Source: Myroides guanonis
GTDB lineage: Bacteria > Bacteroidota > Bacteroidia > Flavobacteriales > Flavobacteriaceae
Reading direction: 5' to 3'
DNA length: 64,000 bases
Assembly: GCF_900114085.1 (NCBI RefSeq)
Contig: NZ_FORU01000005.1
Location: forward strand, 1-64,000
Made by a program: the position numbers and the translations under genes. Numbering within the stretch: the stretch's first letter is position 1; the number at the start of each line of letters is the position of its first letter. The notes under the pieces are model-generated. The model saw nothing but the letters and a program-made list of their open reading frames with translations. It did no database searches and was not told the origin of the DNA. Below are positions 33,259 through 41,346 of the stretch, piece after piece.

Positions 33259-34887
33259 TTATTTGTTTAAGAACGGGTATTTATAATCCGTTGCAGGAAC
33301 AAATGTTTCTTTGATTGTTCTAGGTGAAACCCAACGTAATAAATTCAAGATTGAACCTGCTTTATCGTTAGTTCCTGACGCTCTAGCTCCTCCAAATGGT
33401 TGTTGTCCTACAACAGCTCCAGTTGGCTTGTCATTGATGTAGAAGTTACCTGCTGCATTTACTAATGCTTTAGTAGCTTCGTCTATAGCATAGCGACATT
33501 GTGAAAAGATAGCTCCTGTTAATGCATATGCTGAAGTTTCGTCAACTAACTTCAATGTTTCTGACCATTTTGCATCTTCGTACACATAGATAGTTAACAC
33601 AGGTCCGAACAATTCAGTTTGCATTGTTTCGTACTTAGGATTTGTAGTTACAATAACCGTTGGTTCAATAAAGTATCCAACAGATTTATCATAGTTTCCA
33701 CCTGCAATGATTTCTGCATCTGAATCAAGTTTTGCTTGCTCGATGTATTTAGCTAATTTGTCAAAAGAGCTTTCTGAGATAACAGAAGAAACAAAGTTTG
33801 TTGGGTCTTCTGGACTTCCCATTTTAATAGTCTTAAGATCTGCAATCATATAGTTCTTAATGTCTCCCCAAAGTGAAGCAGGTACATATGCTCTAGATGC
33901 AGCTGAACATTTTTGACCTTGATATTCGAAAGAACCTCTAGTCAATGCTACTGCTACTTCTTTTGCATGTGAAGAAGGGTGTGCTATAACGAAGTCTTTT
34001 CCTCCTGTTTCTCCAACGATTCTAGGGTATGTTTTGTAGTTGTTGATATTCTTTCCGATTTTCTCCCACATACTGTTGAAAACAGAAGTTGAACCCGTAA
34101 AGTGAATACCTGCAAAATCTGGACTAGCTAATAAAGTGTCGGTAATCATGGCAGAATCACCATAAATCACGTTGATAACTCCATCAGGTAGACCAGCTTC
34201 TCTAAAGATTTCTACGATTACGTTCGCTGAATAGATTTGAGTCGCACTTGGTTTCCATACTACTACGTTACCCATCAATGCAACAGAAGCAGGTAAGTTT
34301 CCTGCAATTGCTGTAAAGTTGAATGGAGTAATTGCGTAGATGAATCCTTCAAGAGGTCTGTGTTCTAATCTATTCCAAACGCCGTCTGTAGAGATTGGTT
34401 GTTCAGCATATATTTGAGTCATAAACTCAACATTAAATCTTAAGAAGTCGATGAATTCACATGCTGCATCAATTTCTGCTTGGTGTAATGTTTTTGCTTG
34501 AGCAATCATTGTAGCAGCGTTTAATTTTGCACGGTATGGACCTGCGATTAATTCTGCTGCTTTTAAGAAGATAGAAGCTCTGTGTTCCCATGGCATTGCT
34601 GACCATTTTACTCTTGCTTCTAATGCTGTACTAATTGCTTTTTCAACTAAAGCTTTATCTGCTAAATGGTAAGTACCCAAATGGTGTTTATGGTCGAATG
34701 GAGGGAATAGGTTCTTAGTATTTCCTGTTCTTATTTCTTCACCACCAATATATAGAGGGACATCAACAGTTTGATTGTATTGTTCTTTGAAAGAATTAAG
34801 TGTCAATTCTCTTTCCGTAGTTCCAGGAGCGTATGATTTAACAGGTTCGTTAAACGCTTTTGGAACAGTGTAGATTCCTTTTGGCAT
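33259..34887 (-). CDS. pruA: L-glutamate gamma-semialdehyde dehydrogenase (1-pyrroline-5-carboxylate dehydrogenase)
   Basis: The 542-residue enzyme oxidises glutamate semialdehyde, the spontaneous hydrolysis product of pyrroline-5-carboxylate, to glutamate with NAD+, the second step of proline breakdown. The catalytic Glu is in VGETGGKDFVIA, and the catalytic Cys in EYQGQKCSAASRAYVP. The FYINDKPTGAVVGQQPFGG stretch is typical of PruA. Length and motifs fit the monofunctional enzyme; no proline dehydrogenase domain is present. It is monocistronic with a -7 box 37 bp upstream and its own terminator. Confidence 0.96.
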   Translation of the reverse strand: MPKGIYTVPKAFNEPVKSYAPGTTERELTLNSFKEQYNQTVDVPLYIGGEEIRTGNTKNLFPPFDHKHHLGTYHLADKALVEKAISTALEARVKWSAMPWEHRASIFLKAAELIAGPYRAKLNAATMIAQAKTLHQAEIDAACEFIDFLRFNVEFMTQIYAEQPISTDGVWNRLEHRPLEGFIYAITPFNFTAIAGNLPASVALMGNVVVWKPSATQIYSANVIVEIFREAGLPDGVINVIYGDSAMITDTLLASPDFAGIHFTGSTSVFNSMWEKIGKNINNYKTYPRIVGETGGKDFVIAHPSSHAKEVAVALTRGSFEYQGQKCSAASRAYVPASLWGDIKNYMIADLKTIKMGSPEDPTNFVSSVISESSFDKLAKYIEQAKLDSDAEIIAGGNYDKSVGYFIEPTVIVTTNPKYETMQTELFGPVLTIYVYEDAKWSETLKLVDETSAYALTGAIFSQCRYAIDEATKALVNAAGNFYINDKPTGAVVGQQPFGGARASGTNDKAGSILNLLRWVSPRTIKETFVPATDYKYPFLNK

Positions 34888-34924
34888 ATTGCTTTAATTT
34901 AATCAGTTTAATTTTAATCTCATA

Positions 34925-34932
34925 CAAAGATA
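34925..34932 (-). promoter_or_regulatory. Candidate -7 box (TATCTTTG) of pruA
   Basis: On the minus strand TATCTTTG sits 37 bp before the pruA ATG. Confidence 0.55.
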
Positions 34933-34989
34933 ATTAAAATCTAACACATAGCTTGTTAGTAGTGTGTTGTAAATGATTGTTAAAGCTGT

Positions 34990-35376
34990 TTAGTTTAATG
35001 CAAATGGGGTGCTTAATCTAAAAGTAGGAATGATTACTTTGAAGTTTTTTGATGTGCTAAAATTAATCATTCTGTAAAAGCCTTTCATCGCTCCAAAAGG
35101 AGATGTTAATAGACAACCTGATGTATAGCGGTGATATTCTCCGGGTTTTATTACAGGTTTTTTACCTAAAACTCCTTCTCCGTCTACTTTTTCAAGATTA
35201 TTTAATGCATCGTGGATTTCCCAATGTCTGGAATATAGTTGAACGGAATCTTTGCTTTGATTCTCGATAGTTACTTCATAACTAAAGGCAAAGTGTATTT
35301 TGTGGTTTTTAAAATAGGTTCCTTCAAAATCTGTCTTCACTGTAATTTTGATTCCTTTTGTGATTTGAGACACCAT
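34990..35376 (-). CDS. apaG: ApaG-domain protein
   Basis: The 128-residue protein matches ApaG, an immunoglobulin-like fold: HFAFSYEVTIENQSKDSVQL, SRHWEIHDALN and the central glycine-rich GVLGKKPVIKPGEYHRYTSG, GAMKGFYRM at the end. ApaG has been linked to Co2+/Mg2+ efflux, but the biochemical role is unclear. It is monocistronic here; the next gene on the strand, DUF5103, ends upstream at 35448. Confidence 0.93.
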   Translation of the reverse strand: MVSQITKGIKITVKTDFEGTYFKNHKIHFAFSYEVTIENQSKDSVQLYSRHWEIHDALNNLEKVDGEGVLGKKPVIKPGEYHRYTSGCLLTSPFGAMKGFYRMINFSTSKNFKVIIPTFRLSTPFALN

Positions 35377-35447
35377 AATAAGAGCTTTTAAGATAGATTA
35401 TTCAAATTTATTAAATATAATGACATCAATGCACGTATTGTAAAGAT

Positions 35448-36704
35448 TTAATAAACAATGTTTTCAGAGTTAGTTAGTCCGTAACCTATTACTCGATCGT
35501 AGAGGTCTGTGGTGCCTTTGTAATAAATTAGAATTTGATATTGATTTTCAGTTTGTGCAAAGTTTCCATCAGGTGCTTCTTTTAGGTCAACTTTTCTTTT
35601 GTGAACAGCTGTATAGTTGTAGTTTGTAAAGCCTTGCTTTATTAATAATGCTTTTTCATATAGTTTGGTTTCTGGGTTGAAACTCATGAGACTTTCATCT
35701 GTCAACTCATAGTTGTTGAACATACCAGTAACATAATATTGGGTATCTGTGATATCTTGTGAAAGATTAAGTCGAAAATAGACCCATGAGTAATCAGCTT
35801 CTATAGATGGCTGTTCTCTAAAAATATTTCTGGGATAGAAACTACCATTGATGTCAGGGAAAAAAGTATAAAGACTGTTTTTTCGAGCTTGATTTATAAA
35901 AAGAAAAGTATTGTAAACTCCTGTGTCTGCATTTACTTTTACTATATTGTTATTTACAGCTTTAATGTCACTATTGTCAAAGTTTAAATATTCATTTCCT
36001 CCCCAAAACTGAGTTTCTTTGTTGTATTTGTAAATCAGTTCGGTCCCTATTGTATACTGAGGTGGAACGTTACTTATGTAAGAATCCCAACGAGCATTTT
36101 GAAATAGAGCTGCTTTAATATTTTGTGAGGGGTTTTGATATTGATTTTCACCTAATTGGACACTGAATTCTATATTTTGTTTCCAATCAATTTCCTCAAT
36201 GTTACGAGTTCTTTTAACTTGTGCACCAACATTAACAAGGCTCTCGTAAAGTATAAATTTTCGTCTTATCACAACTTCATTTTGATCGTCATAAATTTCA
36301 AGAACGTAATTGCCACTTTTGGTAATTCTATAATTGTTGTTTGGAATATTTAGTTTGTAATGTGAGAATATCTGTAAGGTGTTGAACGAATTTTCGTAGT
36401 TTTGAATACGTTGATTTTCCATTCCAGTCAAATAGTCTTGTGTTCTTAATTTGGATGGTGTCCAATCGTAATTGAAAGGGAATACTCTATAGTAATAGTT
36501 AGTTTCGTTTGCCAACAAATCGTCGAATTCAAATGTCATCCTTTCTCCTAATCGAAAAAATGGTATCACACCTTGATTGTCTTTCATGAACGAGGCACTT
36601 TTAATGTAAGTCTCGGTTTTTTCTTGTGCGTTATTTTGTGCAAAAACAGTTGAAGTAATGTAGAGGAAAAGTAGTGTTGTTAGAGCTTTGCTTAGAACTG
36701 TCAT
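35448..36704 (-). CDS. DUF5103 secreted protein
   Basis: I start at ATG 36704 (MTVLSKALTTLLFLYI), giving 418 residues with a signal peptide cut after VFA. The DUF5103 domain occupies the rest: GERMTFEFDDLLANETNYYY, YYRVFPFNYDWTPSKL and DSYISNVPPQYTIGTELIYK. DUF5103 proteins are secreted beta-rich proteins specific to Bacteroidota with no proven function. The gene is monocistronic. Confidence 0.85.
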   Translation of the reverse strand: MTVLSKALTTLLFLYITSTVFAQNNAQEKTETYIKSASFMKDNQGVIPFFRLGERMTFEFDDLLANETNYYYRVFPFNYDWTPSKLRTQDYLTGMENQRIQNYENSFNTLQIFSHYKLNIPNNNYRITKSGNYVLEIYDDQNEVVIRRKFILYESLVNVGAQVKRTRNIEEIDWKQNIEFSVQLGENQYQNPSQNIKAALFQNARWDSYISNVPPQYTIGTELIYKYNKETQFWGGNEYLNFDNSDIKAVNNNIVKVNADTGVYNTFLFINQARKNSLYTFFPDINGSFYPRNIFREQPSIEADYSWVYFRLNLSQDITDTQYYVTGMFNNYELTDESLMSFNPETKLYEKALLIKQGFTNYNYTAVHKRKVDLKEAPDGNFAQTENQYQILIYYKGTTDLYDRVIGYGLTNSENIVY

Positions 36705-36807
36705 GTTACTTGTTTTTGTTGGTGTTAACAATACAAATATAACTTTTTAACTCAGAACTCATGAAGATTCTTGGTAAAGTGGGGGTAATGCGCGTTGTGT
36801 TTGTGCT

Positions 36808-37575
36808 TTATTTGAAGCACACGGGGATTATTTCTCCCTTGGCTAATCCATAACGCTTAATCTCTTCTTGAGTGAAATTGACTGTGTAATCAACTGGATT
36901 TACTTCAAAACCAATTGTTTTTAGTTTGTCGAAGTAATCAAGACCGTATATACGTACATGGTCGTATTGACCAAAGATTCTAGTTCTTTCTTTTTTATCA
37001 GTAATGCTATCATCTTCAAATGTAGTCGTCCTTTTTGTGTCTTGCGGTATTTGAAATATTCCCATTCCTCCAGGTTTAAGGATTCGATATAGCTCTTGCA
37101 TGGCTTTGGTATCATTGGGAATGTGTTCCAAAACATGATTGCATAGTATAACATCAAATGAATTATCTTCAAAGGGAAGGTTGCAAATGTCTGCTTTAAC
37201 ATCAGCTAGAGGTGACTCTAGGTCTGTGGTAGTATAGTCAAGGTTGTTTAACTTTCTAAAACGCTTATAAAACGCCTGTTCAGGAGCGAAATGCAATACC
37301 TTTTTAGGTGATGTAAAAAAGTCTGTTTCTCTTTGAAGATAAAGCCAAAGAAGGCGATGGCGTTCTAGTGATAAGGTGCTAGGAGATAGGGCATTGTTTC
37401 GTTGGGTGGCGTAGCCATAAGGTAAAAAGGTTTTAAAACTCTTTCCATCTATGGGATCTGTGAAAGATTCCCCCTTAAGATACCATGACAATATTGGACT
37501 TGCTAAATAGCTAAGTCTAATTAATAATGGTCGTGGTACAAGATTTAGTATGGTTTTAAAACCTTTTTTTATCAT
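36808..37575 (-). CDS. Class I SAM-dependent methyltransferase
   Basis: The 255-residue protein has a methyltransferase type 11 core: YTTTDLESPLADVKADICNL near 109, the motif PFEDNSFDVILCNHVLEHI (about 133-151) and the ELYRILKPGGMGIFQIPQD motif. An N-terminal extension (LSYLASPILSWYLKGESFTD) may bind a membrane or lipid. The Map gene ends 3 bp upstream (37578), so the two may be co-transcribed. The substrate is unknown. Confidence 0.83.
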   Translation of the reverse strand: MIKKGFKTILNLVPRPLLIRLSYLASPILSWYLKGESFTDPIDGKSFKTFLPYGYATQRNNALSPSTLSLERHRLLWLYLQRETDFFTSPKKVLHFAPEQAFYKRFRKLNNLDYTTTDLESPLADVKADICNLPFEDNSFDVILCNHVLEHIPNDTKAMQELYRILKPGGMGIFQIPQDTKRTTTFEDDSITDKKERTRIFGQYDHVRIYGLDYFDKLKTIGFEVNPVDYTVNFTQEEIKRYGLAKGEIIPVCFK

Positions 37576-37577
37576 AA

Positions 37578-38396
37578 TTACAATACCAAAGGTGTTGCTC
37601 TAAATTCATTTTCTTCGTCGCTTTGGATACCCAATGCTTGATAGATGTATTGAAAAGTAGAAAGCAATTCAGGTTTTCCGTCAACTAAAGCTACATCATG
37701 TTCAAAATGAGCAGATGGTTTTCCATCTCTTGTCACAATTGTCCAGCCGTCGCTTAATTGTTTGATATTTCTAGTTCCTAGATTAATCATAGGTTCGATT
37801 GCAACAGTCATTCCGTTAGCGAATTTTTTCCCTTTTCCACGTTTTCCGTAGTTAGGCATTTCAGGACCTTCGTGCATCTTTTTTCCTAATCCATGACCAA
37901 CTAATTCACGGACTACTGTATAGCCAGCATTTTCACAATAGCGTTGAATGGCGCTCCCAACGTCTTCTACGCGATTACCTAATTTGAACTCACGAATACC
38001 AACGTAAAGTGATTCCTTGGTAACTTGTAAAAGTTTTTTTGTCTCAGGAGCAACTTCTCCAATTTCAAACGTATATGCGTGATCGCCATAGTATTCGTTC
38101 ATTATTGTACCACAGTCAATAGAGACAATGTCTCCGTCTTCTAGAGGTCTGTCTGTTGGAAGACCGTGTACAATTTGGTCGTTTACACTCGTTAATATAG
38201 TGGAAGGGCAGCCGTATAGACCTAAGAAACCTGGTACAGCACCGTGGTCTCTAATGAATGCTTCTGCTTTTTTGTCTAATTCTAAAGTTGTGACTCCGGG
38301 TTTCAATTCGGTTGCTAACATTCCAAGTGTTTTGGATACTAGTAACGCGCTTTGACGCATTAATTCAATTTCTTCAGGAGTTTTTAATACAATCAT
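37578..38396 (-). CDS. map: Type I methionine aminopeptidase
   Basis: The 272-residue enzyme (ATG 38396) removes N-terminal methionine from nascent proteins. The metal site residues appear in DIVSIDCGTIMNEYYGDHAY (D, D), GHGLGKKMHEGPEMPNYG (H), NGMTVAIEPMI (E) and AHFEHDVALVDG (E). The MIVLKTPEEIELMRQSALLV start is standard. A TATTTTTG box lies 20 bp upstream. Confidence 0.96.
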   Translation of the reverse strand: MIVLKTPEEIELMRQSALLVSKTLGMLATELKPGVTTLELDKKAEAFIRDHGAVPGFLGLYGCPSTILTSVNDQIVHGLPTDRPLEDGDIVSIDCGTIMNEYYGDHAYTFEIGEVAPETKKLLQVTKESLYVGIREFKLGNRVEDVGSAIQRYCENAGYTVVRELVGHGLGKKMHEGPEMPNYGKRGKGKKFANGMTVAIEPMINLGTRNIKQLSDGWTIVTRDGKPSAHFEHDVALVDGKPELLSTFQYIYQALGIQSDEENEFRATPLVL

Positions 38397-38416
38397 ATCG
38401 AAAATTTTTCTTCCGA

Positions 38417-38424
38417 CAAAAATA
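38417..38424 (-). promoter_or_regulatory. Candidate -7 box (TATTTTTG) of map
   Basis: On the minus strand TATTTTTG lies 20 bp before the map start codon. Confidence 0.55.
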
Positions 38425-38529
38425 CACATTTTAAGCGAATTGAGAAATCAAAAAGAACCGTGTTCTTATTCTGTTTCTTCTTTGGTTGTTCCTATAAACA
38501 ACTTCTGTTTGTGTTTTAATGACACAATA

Positions 38530-39216
38530 TTAATAACTCAGTTTTTTTACCAACTCAATAAAACTATTGCAATTGGATTTACTTAAAATGTTCTTGCGAT
38601 GTGTTCTTACAGTATTGTTGCTTATGTTTAGTGATTCAGATATTTGAAGACTGCTTAATCCTTTTTTGATAAGTGTCACGATTTCTATTTCTCTTTTTGT
38701 AAGGTTGTAGCAGTTGTTGTGGTCGATATAAGTGTGTTGTGATTTGTCATAAATCTTAAAATCGTCAAAGGGACGAGATACATAATCTTCTATTTCTTTA
38801 TGTGTTATCAGTGTTTTAGAAAGTGCTCCGTTGTAATCTATTTCAAGTGCTTGAGATTCTTGTAGAATTCTAATAAAATTCCCTTTCAAAGTTTTTATTC
38901 TATAAGTGTATATTAATATATAGTTGAATATGTCTTCAAAGGAATGTTGATTCATGAAGTTAATAGATTTCTCTTCGCATTTGTAGAAATATGATAGGTC
39001 ATCTTCATGAATTATATTATCTAAAAACAATCTTGTGACCTCTCGTTGTGGATGACCAGTCAGTCTAGTAAATGAAGAAGTTATATACTGTATAGTGTTT
39101 TTTTGGTTATCATAAATATACATGTAATTCTTATCTTTTTTTTGGTAAGGTGCCTTTAAAGTGCCTTTTGAATGAAGTCTTTCAATGTCAAAGGCGTTTT
39201 TGACAAGCGTATTCAT
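38530..39216 (-). CDS. PAS-LuxR transcriptional regulator, likely controlling the csg cluster
   Basis: The 228-residue protein has an N-terminal PAS-like domain (about 28-140; QYITSSFTRLTGHPQREVTR and EDDLSYFYKCEEKSI) and a C-terminal LuxR-type helix-turn-helix (YNLTKREIEIVTLIKKGLSS then NISNNTVRTHRKNILSKSN). No phosphoacceptor receiver domain is present, so the PAS domain is the probable sensor. It is divergent from csgA with a 518-bp gap that contains a perfect 24-bp palindrome. I infer it is the functional equivalent of CsgD, but this is not proven. Confidence 0.85.
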   Translation of the reverse strand: MNTLVKNAFDIERLHSKGTLKAPYQKKDKNYMYIYDNQKNTIQYITSSFTRLTGHPQREVTRLFLDNIIHEDDLSYFYKCEEKSINFMNQHSFEDIFNYILIYTYRIKTLKGNFIRILQESQALEIDYNGALSKTLITHKEIEDYVSRPFDDFKIYDKSQHTYIDHNNCYNLTKREIEIVTLIKKGLSSLQISESLNISNNTVRTHRKNILSKSNCNSFIELVKKLSY

Positions 39217-39330
39217 ATTTTATAGTGTTAGTTAGGTGATGGGATTTGTAAGTATTGCGATTAACTGGTATTCTCCATTTGAGAAGCGATTTAATTTGGT
39301 TTATTATTTGATTGATGTTCTTTTTGTTCG

Positions 39331-39354
39331 AAAATACCCCAAATGGGGTATTTT
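39331..39354. promoter_or_regulatory. 24-bp palindromic operator candidate
   Basis: AAAATACCCCA (39331-39341) and its exact reverse complement TGGGGTATTTT (39344-39354) are separated by 2 bp. GC-rich centre in AT-rich DNA, and 19 bp upstream of the TACTTTTG box, make it a strong candidate binding site for a dimeric activator such as the adjacent LuxR protein. On the minus strand it overlaps a near-consensus TATTTTCG (39329-39336) that could serve the regulator's own promoter. Confidence 0.75.
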
Positions 39355-39373
39355 ATCCTCAATTATTCGGTTG

Positions 39374-39381
39374 TACTTTTG
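39374..39381 (+). promoter_or_regulatory. Candidate -7 box (TACTTTTG) for the csg operon
   Basis: TACTTTTG fits TAnnTTTG. The -33 position (19 bp upstream) is occupied by the end of the palindrome rather than TTG, which suggests activator dependence. Confidence 0.55.
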
Positions 39382-39734
39382 AGATGTGCTCAATAAAATA
39401 TAATTTTTGTTATTGTAAATGTAATTATAATAATTACAAATATATTTTGACATTCGTATTTTTTGATTTGTATATACGTGTAATAATTATAGTTATTATT
39501 AATTTTTAATAATAATCATTGTATAAATTATTAAATAATGACATATTAGTTTTGAAGTTGAAAATATGATTTATGTAATTATATGATTTTAATAAAAGTT
39601 AAACTTTAGTTAATCAATTGAGCATTGATTTAAGAATGAAGAGATGAATAAAAGTTGTCTATACTGAAAGAGAAATAGATTAAGTATAGATAAAAAATAA
39701 TAACCAATTAATTAACAACTAAATTTTTTAAATT

Positions 39735-40829
39735 ATGAAAAGAGTGATTTTAACAGGAGCAATGTTGTTGTCGGGAGTGATAGCAATGGCTCAAAGCAAT
39801 GAAAGTACTGTCCTTCAAGAAGGAAGATTCAATGAATCTATTGTGCTTCAAGCAGGTGAAACAAACAATTCAGATGTTCATCAAGATGGTAGACGTAATG
39901 ATTCATTCGTTTCGCAAACTGGAATCTCGAATGAATCTGATGTTCATCAACAAGGAAGACGTAATGAATCTGATGTTTTACAATTAGGTGATTTGAATAT
40001 TTCTGATGTAGATCAACATGGAAGACGTAATGTATCTCTTGTAGATCAAGACGGGACAGGGAACAATTCAGAAGTAGATCAAAATGGAAGACGTAATGAT
40101 TCTAAGGTTGAACAAGATGGACTTAACCATGATTCTAAAGTCGATCAAGACGGACGACGTAATAAATCTATTGTTTGGCAACATAAAGAAGGAAACGTGT
40201 CTGATGTTTATCAACTAGGAAATGATAACTCTAGTACAGTATATCAATACGAAGGAAAGTTCAATGATTCTGACGTGGACCAACTAGGTAACAGTAACTA
40301 TTCTTATGTAGTTCAATACTTAGGAGATAACAACGAATCTGATGTAATGCAAGATGGAGATGGTAACTACAGTACAGTTCGTCAAGAGGTTGGTTCTGAT
40401 AACTATTCATATGTTGGTCAATTTGGAGATTTTAATACTTCAACAGTTCAACAAATAAATGGAGATTCTAACATAAGTCTTGTTGGACAACTTGGAGATG
40501 GAAACACTTCTCATGTTTGGCAAGAAGGAGATTCAAATATTTCTGGAGTACTTCAATTAGGAGATAGTAACGTTTCTGACGTAACTCAAACTGGAGATGG
40601 TAACATCAGTGGTGTATTGCAATTTGGAACAGATAATACAAGTACTGTTACTCAAACTGGAGATGGAAACATTAGTGGAGTAGCTCAGTTTGGTTTCGAC
40701 CATGTTAGTACTGTTACTCAAACAGGAAATTCAAATTTAAGTGGAGTGTTACAAACTGGTAATGGACATATAAGTACTGTTACTCAATTAGGAAATAGCA
40801 ATATTTCAGGTGTGTTTCAATCAAACTAA
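39735..40829 (+). CDS. csgA: CsgA-type major curlin subunit with 31 repeat units
   Basis: The 364-residue protein has a signal peptide (cut after AMA, residue 19) followed by about 31 units of 11-12 residues with the pattern N-x-S-x-V-x-Q-x-G-x-x. Pairs of units match the 22-residue curlin repeat (Ser-Gln-Gly-Asn-Gln) that folds as stacked beta-strands in curli amyloid. E. coli CsgA has five 22-residue repeats; this protein has about three times as many. N-terminal units carry charged GRRN and DVHQ turns, while C-terminal units become uncharged (STVTQTGDG and SGVLQ). An intrinsic terminator follows, so it may be transcribed at a higher level than the rest. Confidence 0.9.
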   Translation: MKRVILTGAMLLSGVIAMAQSNESTVLQEGRFNESIVLQAGETNNSDVHQDGRRNDSFVSQTGISNESDVHQQGRRNESDVLQLGDLNISDVDQHGRRNVSLVDQDGTGNNSEVDQNGRRNDSKVEQDGLNHDSKVDQDGRRNKSIVWQHKEGNVSDVYQLGNDNSSTVYQYEGKFNDSDVDQLGNSNYSYVVQYLGDNNESDVMQDGDGNYSTVRQEVGSDNYSYVGQFGDFNTSTVQQINGDSNISLVGQLGDGNTSHVWQEGDSNISGVLQLGDSNVSDVTQTGDGNISGVLQFGTDNTSTVTQTGDGNISGVAQFGFDHVSTVTQTGNSNLSGVLQTGNGHISTVTQLGNSNISGVFQSN

Positions 40830-40845
40830 TTTTATTTAAAAAATC

Positions 40846-40878
40846 AGGCTGTTAGCATTTAGTTGACAGCCTTTTTTT
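40846..40878 (+). terminator. Hairpin with T-run between csgA and the csgB-like gene
   Basis: AGGCTGT (40846-40852) pairs with ACAGCCT (40866-40872) and is followed by seven T residues. It is about 17 bp past the csgA stop and may end most csgA transcripts, with read-through to downstream genes. Confidence 0.75.
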
Positions 40879-40919
40879 ACTAGAGTTTTATAAATAGTGG
40901 TAATTCAAAATGAAATGTT

Positions 40920-41327
40920 ATGAAGTGGTTTAAAATGATTTTAGGGATGTTGCTTTTAGTTACTATTAGTTCTGTGGCTCAAGAAGGGAGGTTATCTGTC
41001 TATGTTAATCAAATTGGTGATTATAATAGTTTGTTTTCTAATACAAATACTACTCATGACCAATCTATATACAATCAGTTCGGAAATTACAATTCTGTAG
41101 ATGTTTCTGTTAAGTCTAATGTAGTAAATCAAAATGTTGAGCAATTTGGAAATGGGAATTCTTTTGAGAATTATTCTTATAATTCCTTTAATAGACAGGA
41201 GGTTGAAGTAATGCAAAAGGGAAATAATATAGATATTCAAGTTTTCGGAAGTAATTCAATGTCAGAAGGAATGAAGATTCTCGTTACTGGAAATGATAAG
41301 GCTGTGATTGTCAGAAACTATAATTAA
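40920..41327 (+). CDS. CsgB-like minor curlin subunit
   Basis: The 135-residue protein has a signal peptide (cut after SVA, about residue 20) and degenerate curlin motifs: VNQIGDYNSLFSN, YNQFGNYNSVDV and VEQFGNGNSFENY. The later part is polar with aliphatic spacing (IDIQVFGSNSMSEG). Its short length, position after csgA and degenerate repeats fit a CsgB-type nucleator or minor subunit, though it could equally be a divergent second curlin. The next ORF frame overlaps its end, and the signal-peptide start of CsgE at 41347 is 19 bp beyond its stop. Confidence 0.75.
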   Translation: MKWFKMILGMLLLVTISSVAQEGRLSVYVNQIGDYNSLFSNTNTTHDQSIYNQFGNYNSVDVSVKSNVVNQNVEQFGNGNSFENYSYNSFNRQEVEVMQKGNNIDIQVFGSNSMSEGMKILVTGNDKAVIVRNYN

Positions 41328-41346
41328 TATATTGAATTTCAAAACT

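Larger units (their letters stand above)
39217..39734. promoter_or_regulatory. 518-bp csg regulatory region
   Basis: This strongly AT-rich gap separates the LuxR gene from csgA. It holds a 24-bp perfect palindrome (39331-39354) and a TACTTTTG box (39374-39381). A second candidate -7 box, TAGTTTTG, is at 39547-39554. No ORF is supported. If the first box is used, csgA has a leader of about 350 nt. Confidence 0.6.

Noticed and set aside
39312..39509. 65-residue ORF in the csg regulatory gap
   Set aside because: Its composition is Phe/Tyr/Ile-rich from AT-rich DNA, it crosses the palindrome and promoter box, and it has no family resemblance.
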